Source: Ruminococcus sp. (GTDB taxonomy: Bacteria > Bacillota > Clostridia > Oscillospirales > Ruminococcaceae). Taken from it: a DNA stretch of 64,000 bases. Positions 59,096-64,000 of the stretch are shown here, in pieces. The notes under the pieces were generated by a model. The model saw nothing but the letters and a program-made list of their open reading frames with translations. It searched no databases and was not told where the DNA came from. Position 1 is the first letter of the stretch, and each line of letters opens with the position of its first letter. The stretch lies in the NCBI GenBank assembly GCA_017620025.1, contig JAFZRF010000055.1:62001-126000 (forward strand). Direction: 5' to 3'. Both the position numbers and the translations under genes were made by a program.

Positions 59096-59653
59096 TTATT
59101 CCGCCTTTTTCCTCAGCTGCTCTATCCAGTCAAGGCGCATCCTGCTCAGCTCTTCCACTGGTAGGTTATCCTGTACTGTCCTGTACATATACATGAACTC
59201 CTTATTCTGCGGCATATAACCTCCGCAGCCCTTGAGCGGCTGATCGTCCGTTCCGTATAATGTCAGTACGTAGCTTGTACCGTCGCAGGCTTCTTTGTCC
59301 AGCTCAGGATCGAGAGTATAGAGCTTCTCCCGGTCAAGTGCCTTTTCAATGGCGTTATACTGCTCATCGGTAATAGTTAATGTCGCCGCCTGTTCATAAC
59401 CTGTAACACTATGGTTCTCGGTCTGCGGAAGCTCGACAATAATCTCTTTGTTCGTGCATACCGTTACCTTAACAGAAAGGCAGTCATAGAACTCGCCCCA
59501 GCCTGAACCTCCGAAAGTCGTACCGACAAGGTATTTATCTGAAAACTCCGGCACAACGATGTCCTGTGAGCTTGGATTATCTTTAACACCGGAGCAGCCG
59601 CACAGCATAACTGCTGACAGCATACCAGCAATAATACTTCTAAACAGCTTCAT
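59096..59653 (-). CDS. Small lipoprotein of unknown function (185 aa)
   Basis: The signal MKLFRSIIAGMLSAVMLCGC ends in a good lipobox (LCGC, Cys20). The mature domain is beta-rich, with two Cys (FYDCLSVKVTVC) that could form a disulphide and a short C-terminal helix. I do not recognise the family. It has its own promoter and terminator and is divergent from the leucine-rich repeat gene at 60053. Confidence 0.75.
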   Translation of the reverse strand: MKLFRSIIAGMLSAVMLCGCSGVKDNPSSQDIVVPEFSDKYLVGTTFGGSGWGEFYDCLSVKVTVCTNKEIIVELPQTENHSVTGYEQAATLTITDEQYNAIEKALDREKLYTLDPELDKEACDGTSYVLTLYGTDDQPLKGCGGYMPQNKEFMYMYRTVQDNLPVEELSRMRLDWIEQLRKKAE

Positions 59654-59690
59654 AAAGCTTCTCCCTTCGCTGTCGCCTGTTTACACTATT

Positions 59691-59719
59691 ATTATACCCC
59701 ATATCAGGCCGGATTTCAA
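59691..59719 (-). promoter_or_regulatory. Promoter of the small lipoprotein
   Basis: On the minus strand TTGAAA (59719-59714), 17-bp spacer, TATAAT (59696-59691). Confidence 0.78.
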
Positions 59720-59777
59720 GTGACAATAGCTTTACAGTTTTCAGTTCCAAGCCTGATATTGATACTTTACTGTAAAG
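59701..59777. repeat. Two interleaved perfect 9-bp inverted repeats
   Basis: ATATCAGGC (59701-59709) pairs with GCCTGATAT (59751-59759), and CTTTACAGT (59730-59738) pairs with ACTGTAAAG (59769-59777). The arms alternate A-B-A'-B', the order of an H-type pseudoknot if transcribed, or of two overlapping operators at the DNA level. Confidence 0.6.
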
Positions 59778-60052
59778 AAATGATAGAATTCTGAAAGACT
59801 TTTTTCGCATATTGTGATACAATTAATGTATAAGCTGATAAACAACCGAGCCGTTCCAGAAATGCTTATTGTTTTTAAGCCAGCAGATATTTGTCACATA
59901 CTTACAAATGCTGTCAACCGCTTTTGTTCATTTATACAAAGATATGAAAAGAACTTTTATAAAGCACAACATAAGCAGCGGATTTATCGTTATAAGTAAT
60001 GAGGGGCTTACTATGCCCGTCAGTCATTATTATAGTATAGGGAGGAATCAAT

Positions 60053-62125
60053 ATGTATTTCAAAAGAACAATCGCAGCAGTGCTTGCACTGGCTATCACA
60101 GGTGCGGCATATTTCCCGGTATCAGTATCAGCTCCGACGTTACCGGTAAGCTATGCGGCTGATACAGCAGCCGACTTCACAGAAGCAAAAGAAGGCGATC
60201 TTTCCTTCTATGTATATTCCGATCATGCAGAAGTATCATTCTGCGTCAAATCAGTAAAGGGAGAGCTCACCATTCCCGCTGAGGTCAGCGGTGTACCCGT
60301 TACCGGAATCAGAGACAGGGTATTCTGGAACTGCAGATCTCTCACAGCTGTATCTGTACCCGATTCAGTTACCGAAATAGGAGAATCAGCATTTTCAGGA
60401 TGCGAAAAGCTTATATCCGTGTCGCTTCCCGCTTCACTAAAAAAGCTCGGTGCTTTTGCATTCAGCGAATGCGAACTACTTAAGTCTGTCATCATACCTG
60501 GTTCTGTTGAACAGATAAAAGGATCTACATTCTATGGATGTCATTCCCTTACATCTGTGACCATACCGGATTCAGTAACAGCTATAGGAAATGAAGCTTT
60601 CATCCATTGCTGGAGCCTTGAAACCGTTGAACTCCCGACTTCACTTGAAAGTATTGGTGATAACGCATTCACCGCCTGTGAAGCCCTCAAGTCTGTGACA
60701 TTGCCTGATTCCGTTAAAACCATCGGAGAAGGAGCGTTCCAGTACTGTTATGATCTCGAAACGATCAATATTCCGAAACAGGTCGCAGGCATCAGCAACA
60801 GTACATTTGAAGAATGCAGGTCGTTAGTATCAGTTTCCATTCCCGATAAAGTTACAAGTATAGGTACCTACGCATTTTATAACTGCACTAAGCTCAAAGA
60901 GATCGTCCTTCCTGATTCTCTTATAGTCATATGCAACGGTGCATTCAGCGGCTGCGAAAGCCTTGAATCTGTTGATCTTCCTGCTTCATTGAATTACTTG
61001 GGTTGTTCTGCCTTTGACAACTGTACAAGTCTGAAAAAAATAACTATTCCGGATCCTGTTACAATTCTGAATGAAGATGTATTCAGCGGCTGCTCCGGCC
61101 TTGAATCGGTAGTTATCCCCGACACTGTCACAAGCATAGGAGACCGCGCTTTCTACGATTGTTCCGGCCTGACCGAGATAGCTATTCCCGACTCTGTAAC
61201 AACTATCGGACATCAGGCATTTGACAGCTGTTCAGGTCTCAAAGCTGTAACGATACCCGGAAATGTAACAAGTCTCGGAGACTATGCCTTCTCCTACTGT
61301 GTAAATCTTGAATCGGTAGTCATCCCTGATTCTGTCACAACTATCGGTGACGAAGCATTCTATAACTGCTCCTCTCTTAAATCGTTGGAAATACCTGAGT
61401 CCGTCACAAGCATAGGCGGCCATGCTTTCACTGGAACGGCATGGTTAAATGAAAAGATATGGTTCAATGAAAACGCTCCTGTAAATCATCTCGTAGAAGT
61501 AAACGGTATACTGATAGACGGACATCTCTGTAAAGGCGATGTAACAATTCCGGATACAGTAACTAAGATCGGAAAAAAAGCTTTTACCGGCAGCCGTGAC
61601 ATAACATCCGTTACTATCACTGAGAGCGTGACAAGCATAGAACGTGATGCATTCATGAATGTAGAAGGCATCAGATCCGTTACCATACTCAATCCTGATT
61701 GCAGGATCGAGGGTGACAAAACAACGTTCTGTGAGCCTTATTTCTCTTCGCCCTGTTATGCTCCTGTTATAGAATTTTCCGGTGTGATACACGGATATGA
61801 AGCCTCATCAGCTCATATGTATGCTAAAAGTTGCGGATATACCTTCAGGCTGATCGGTGATGATACCGAAGATCCCACCGATGAACCGGTTGCTGCTCCC
61901 ACAGCAGTCCCCGGATATGTCAGAGGCAACGGCGACGCAAACGGCGACGGCAAGCTGACAGTAGCCGATGCCGTAGCAGTCCTCCAGTACATCGCAAACA
62001 GTACTAAGTATGCTCTCGGTAAGGAAGGCGAGACAAACGCCGATGTTGACGGCATCCCCGGTGTCTCCGGCTCTGACGCCATCATCATCCAGAAGGTGGA
62101 TGCAGGCATAATGACACTTGAATAA
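60053..62125 (+). CDS. Secreted BspA-type leucine-rich repeat protein with dockerin module
   Basis: This 690-aa protein has GGGAGG seven to eight bases before ATG 60053, a signal peptide (to about residue 36, SYAAD), some 20 LRR_5 repeats of 23 residues (LxSVxIPDSVTxIGxxAFxxC) from about 50 to 560, and a C-terminal dockerin-like module (GDANGDGKLTVADAVAVLQY, then a degenerate second half with a 5-residue insertion). BspA-type repeats mediate adhesion and protein binding on cell surfaces. The dockerin could tether it to a cohesin scaffold. Two consecutive hairpins end the transcript. Confidence 0.9.
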   Translation: MYFKRTIAAVLALAITGAAYFPVSVSAPTLPVSYAADTAADFTEAKEGDLSFYVYSDHAEVSFCVKSVKGELTIPAEVSGVPVTGIRDRVFWNCRSLTAVSVPDSVTEIGESAFSGCEKLISVSLPASLKKLGAFAFSECELLKSVIIPGSVEQIKGSTFYGCHSLTSVTIPDSVTAIGNEAFIHCWSLETVELPTSLESIGDNAFTACEALKSVTLPDSVKTIGEGAFQYCYDLETINIPKQVAGISNSTFEECRSLVSVSIPDKVTSIGTYAFYNCTKLKEIVLPDSLIVICNGAFSGCESLESVDLPASLNYLGCSAFDNCTSLKKITIPDPVTILNEDVFSGCSGLESVVIPDTVTSIGDRAFYDCSGLTEIAIPDSVTTIGHQAFDSCSGLKAVTIPGNVTSLGDYAFSYCVNLESVVIPDSVTTIGDEAFYNCSSLKSLEIPESVTSIGGHAFTGTAWLNEKIWFNENAPVNHLVEVNGILIDGHLCKGDVTIPDTVTKIGKKAFTGSRDITSVTITESVTSIERDAFMNVEGIRSVTILNPDCRIEGDKTTFCEPYFSSPCYAPVIEFSGVIHGYEASSAHMYAKSCGYTFRLIGDDTEDPTDEPVAAPTAVPGYVRGNGDANGDGKLTVADAVAVLQYIANSTKYALGKEGETNADVDGIPGVSGSDAIIIQKVDAGIMTLE

Positions 62126-62130
62126 GCAGA

Positions 62131-62165
62131 AAAGCTCCGGCCGCACTGACCGGAGCTTTTTTCTG
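62131..62165 (+). terminator. Terminator of the leucine-rich repeat gene
   Basis: Perfect 10-bp stem AAAGCTCCGG / CCGGAGCTTT followed by TTTTTT. Confidence 0.92.
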
Positions 62166-62202
62166 ACCGGGTACAGTCATATAATGTACCCGGTCAGTTT
62201 TT
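62163..62202 (+). terminator. Second tandem hairpin terminator
   Basis: Perfect 13-bp stem CTGACCGGGTACA / TGTACCCGGTCAG followed by TTTTT on the plus strand, directly behind the first terminator; it also abuts the stop of the convergent gene. Confidence 0.82.
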
Positions 62203-63313
62203 ATACATTGTTCATTTCAGCCTCAATCCACTCCATAAGAACGCTCACGATATAGGCCTGCTCCTCTTTTGTCAGGACCTTTCCGGCGGGGATATTATGC
62301 CATTTTTCAAGACAGCTGCGGCAGCAGCAGGCTGTTGCGTGCTGAGCGACAAATACCGGATGCCCTTTCATAGGAGTCTGCTTTCCGTCGTTCTCAGGAT
62401 TCTCCGTCGAAAGACGCTTTTCAACGAAATCCCTCGCATGGCTCTGTATGGTATCCAGTCCCTTCTCCGCAATATACTGCCTGTCCTTACAGGCAAGATG
62501 GAAACGGCTCCGGAAATCCGACCTTTTAAGCCTGTCAAACAGTGCTCTGCGGTCGGGCAGAGTGTACTTTATAGCGTCAGCCATACTCATGCCCGGGATA
62601 TAGCTGTACCCCGACTTCTTCGCCTGGGACAGATGAAGCTTCCGGTCAAGATGATAAGTCCTGCCGTCCTTTATGAATACAGCTCCTGTCTGCCGGAATG
62701 TAAATGGTATACCGCACCGTATGCACTCCCGGCGCACCTCCTGTATCCATCTGAGGTCGCACGGCCTTGCATCCGGGCCTGATTCGCCTCCGCATGAAAC
62801 GTGTTCTATAAGACCTGCTGACAGGTACTTCTCCATATTTATCTCACCGAGCATAGGCTCGCATATGACTTCACGGTGTTTTATGGGCAGCTTCAGAAAC
62901 AAGGGCAGCCTGTAGTCAGTCCTGTCCTGATTCTCACAGGTGCAGCATATCGTGACATTATCCCAGCCTTCCCCCCAGTCAGGAGGAATACACTGCTCAA
63001 AACGGTCTATCCTCTTGGTGATGATATGGAAACTGAGATCCTGTCTTTCACGCATCATATCCCAGCATCCCTGACGCCATTCATCCGCTGCATCAAGGAA
63101 GAAGTCTGACGTCATGCAGCAGAATACTACACCGTCCTCAGCGGTCAGCTTGTAGCTTCCCTGTCTGTTCTTTTTCAAAGGGAGGTCATAATCGCCTGTC
63201 TTCGATACAACAGAAGCATCCTTTCCGATGCTCTCATCACGCCTGTAGACATAGCAGTTAAGACATCCCGCACTTATCTTGCGGCAGCCGTGCCACGGGT
63301 TCCATATACTCAT
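62201..63313 (-). CDS. DUF5131 (phage Gp37/Gp68-like) protein fused to DUF4186
   Basis: This 370-aa protein has an N-terminal DUF5131 domain (about 1-240): WNPWHGCRKISAGCLNCY with Cys10, Cys17 and Cys20, FHIITKRIDRF, HVSCGGESGPDARPC and FTFRQTGAVF, a family thought to be radical-SAM-like. Residues about 262-370 look like DUF4186 (GLDTIQSHARDF, GKQTPMKGHPVF, QHATACCCRSCLEKWH). The two are usually separate genes. DUF5131 proteins occur in phages and defence or DNA-modification islands; the role is unknown. No neighbouring phage gene is seen. Confidence 0.82.
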   Translation of the reverse strand: MSIWNPWHGCRKISAGCLNCYVYRRDESIGKDASVVSKTGDYDLPLKKNRQGSYKLTAEDGVVFCCMTSDFFLDAADEWRQGCWDMMRERQDLSFHIITKRIDRFEQCIPPDWGEGWDNVTICCTCENQDRTDYRLPLFLKLPIKHREVICEPMLGEINMEKYLSAGLIEHVSCGGESGPDARPCDLRWIQEVRRECIRCGIPFTFRQTGAVFIKDGRTYHLDRKLHLSQAKKSGYSYIPGMSMADAIKYTLPDRRALFDRLKRSDFRSRFHLACKDRQYIAEKGLDTIQSHARDFVEKRLSTENPENDGKQTPMKGHPVFVAQHATACCCRSCLEKWHNIPAGKVLTKEEQAYIVSVLMEWIEAEMNNV

Positions 63314-63513
63314 AACTATATCACTTCATATTCCAGATGATCCGGTGACCGGTTCTCTTGTTCATCAGCACGTACCTGTCTGAACTGATACTATTGTATC
63401 ATATAAACACCTGTGAAATCAAGAAGCCTCAGTTTTTTCTCACGTCCGGCACCCCCGGAAACCGTGAAAAACAGGGCTTGTTTTTATCATCAGCTTTAAA
63501 AAACAGAAAAAAT

Positions 63514-63530
63514 ATATCGAAAAACGATAT
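63514..63530. promoter_or_regulatory. Palindrome ATATCGAAAAACGATAT, candidate operator
   Basis: Perfect 6-bp arms around AAAAA, just upstream of the -35 box. DUF2975 genes are normally followed by a small XRE/YozG-type regulator gene, which would be the probable binder but lies beyond the window. Confidence 0.55.
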
Positions 63531-63537
63531 TTAGGTA

Positions 63538-63566
63538 TTGACAAATGATATTTTGTGTGCTATAAT
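63538..63566 (+). promoter_or_regulatory. Consensus promoter of the DUF2975 gene
   Basis: TTGACA (63538-63543), 17-bp spacer, TATAAT (63561-63566). Confidence 0.9.
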
Positions 63567-63597
63567 AAAGTCACCAAACATAAAGGAGCTCAATTTT

Positions 63598-64000
63598 ATG
63601 TGGAATAAAGACAAATCACTCTATCTGTCCAGGATCCTGACATACGTCTGTGCAGGACTGGCCGCACTTTTCACTCTCTTCGTGCCCGGTATAGCTCAGT
63701 GGTACAACGATATCTCTGATCCTATCGGCATACTCGCACATAAGGACGTTACCCTTCCTATGATAATCGTCGTCTATTTCTGTGCAGTTATGGCCTTCTG
63801 GGTACTGTGGTCTCTTCATAAGCTGCTTTCCAATATCTCAAATGACAAGGTATTCATACCTGAGAATACCGCCTGTCTGAGAGCTATTTCATGGGCCTGC
63901 ATGATCGTGGGCGCAGCTCTTTTGGTGCTTGCCATCTGGAGAGCCATCTTTGTATTCTTCGCCTTCATTTTCGTTTTCCTCGGCCTCGTTATGCGTGTTA
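63598..64000 (+). CDS. DUF2975 membrane protein, 3' end outside window
   Basis: ATG 63598 follows AAAGGAG with good spacing, and the frame is open to the window end (134 codons visible). The product has membrane helices at about 12-30, 52-75 and 92-112 with a start of a fourth, and the central KLLSNISNDKVFIPENTACLR-type loop found in DUF2975 proteins (shown here within 20 residues: LSNISNDKVFIPENTACL). DUF2975 genes usually pair with a small XRE-family regulator. Function is unknown. Confidence 0.8.
   Translation, partial: MWNKDKSLYLSRILTYVCAGLAALFTLFVPGIAQWYNDISDPIGILAHKDVTLPMIIVVYFCAVMAFWVLWSLHKLLSNISNDKVFIPENTACLRAISWACMIVGAALLVLAIWRAIFVFFAFIFVFLGLVMRV

Larger units (their letters stand above)
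59654..60052. other. Divergent intergenic region of 399 bp
   Basis: It holds the lipoprotein promoter and the interleaved repeats. The promoter of the plus-strand gene is not clear; TACAAT near 59818 is a weak candidate -10. A 61-codon frame from 59814 has no ribosome site and is not accepted. Confidence 0.6.
63314..63597. other. Intergenic region with promoter and operator of the DUF2975 gene
   Basis: 284 bp, AT-rich, with no coding frame of note. The operator (63514-63530) and promoter (63538-63566) occupy its right end. Confidence 0.6.

Noticed and set aside
59814-59999. 61-codon frame upstream of the leucine-rich repeat gene
   Set aside because: No ribosome site before the ATG, and the frame lies where the leader of the next gene is expected.
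1-64000. tRNA, rRNA, CRISPR, insertion sequences, prophage or integrase genes
   Set aside because: Looked for on both strands and none recognised; the DUF5131 gene alone is not evidence of a prophage.

Overview
The window looks like a chromosomal segment of a Gram-positive, anaerobic gut or rumen Clostridia, most likely a Ruminococcus-type member of the Oscillospiraceae. The reasons are three secreted proteins with dockerin-type modules (12563-14815, 56808-58835, 60053-62125), BspA-type leucine-rich repeat proteins, lipoproteins with long Thr/Glu/Ala linkers, anaerobic (cbi) cobalamin synthesis and classical sigma-A promoters with strong AGGAGG-type ribosome sites. No rRNA, tRNA, CRISPR array, transposase or prophage was found.

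Layout. 1-2148: three overlapping radical SAM genes, the first cut by the window edge. 2215-6712: a four-gene NAD-salvage operon (NrtR-type regulator, radical SAM/NUDIX fusion, nicotinamidase, nicotinate phosphoribosyltransferase) whose promoter is covered by a 25-bp palindrome. 6911-9852: a cytoplasmic leucine-rich repeat protein and a small partner. 9992-11581: a membrane protein, a LytTR regulator and a DUF3021 protein. 11898-12341: flavodoxin. 12563-19755: secreted dockerin/SH3 protein, two lipoproteins and a divergent two-component system; the two-component locus and one lipoprotein promoter share an identical palindrome at identical spacing. 19894-20129: an isolated small transcription unit (sRNA or 28-aa peptide). 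20237-25978: a cobalamin-riboswitch operon with an exported CbiK-like chelatase, a two-domain lipoprotein and a BtuFCD-type ABC transporter. 26040-40343: a tightly overlapping 16-gene cobalamin biosynthesis operon (cbiD to cbiC). 40358-53187: a 12-gene exopolysaccharide operon ending in a Wzz/tyrosine-kinase-like protein. 53853-54161: small acidic protein. 54228-56711: rfbA, rfbB and a VanZ-like gene. 56808-62125: extracellular leucine-rich repeat/dockerin proteins and a lipoprotein. 62201-63313: a DUF5131-DUF4186 fusion. 63598-64000: start of a DUF2975 gene.

How it works together. The corrin operon makes adenosylcobamide from a metallated sirohydrochlorin (cbiL and the adenosyltransferase are not in the window), and the riboswitch operon next to it salvages corrinoids. 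The polysaccharide operon and rfbAB make and export an amino-sugar-containing glycan. Secreted dockerin and SLH-like proteins would sit on or in that surface. Most of the interest lies in regulation and in unusual fusions: the NrtR/radical SAM-NUDIX NAD operon, the 21-bp-phased repeats next to a LytTR gene, the shared palindrome of the two-component system, and the DUF5131-DUF4186 fusion. All functional statements come from reading the sequence and recognising families; no database search was run.
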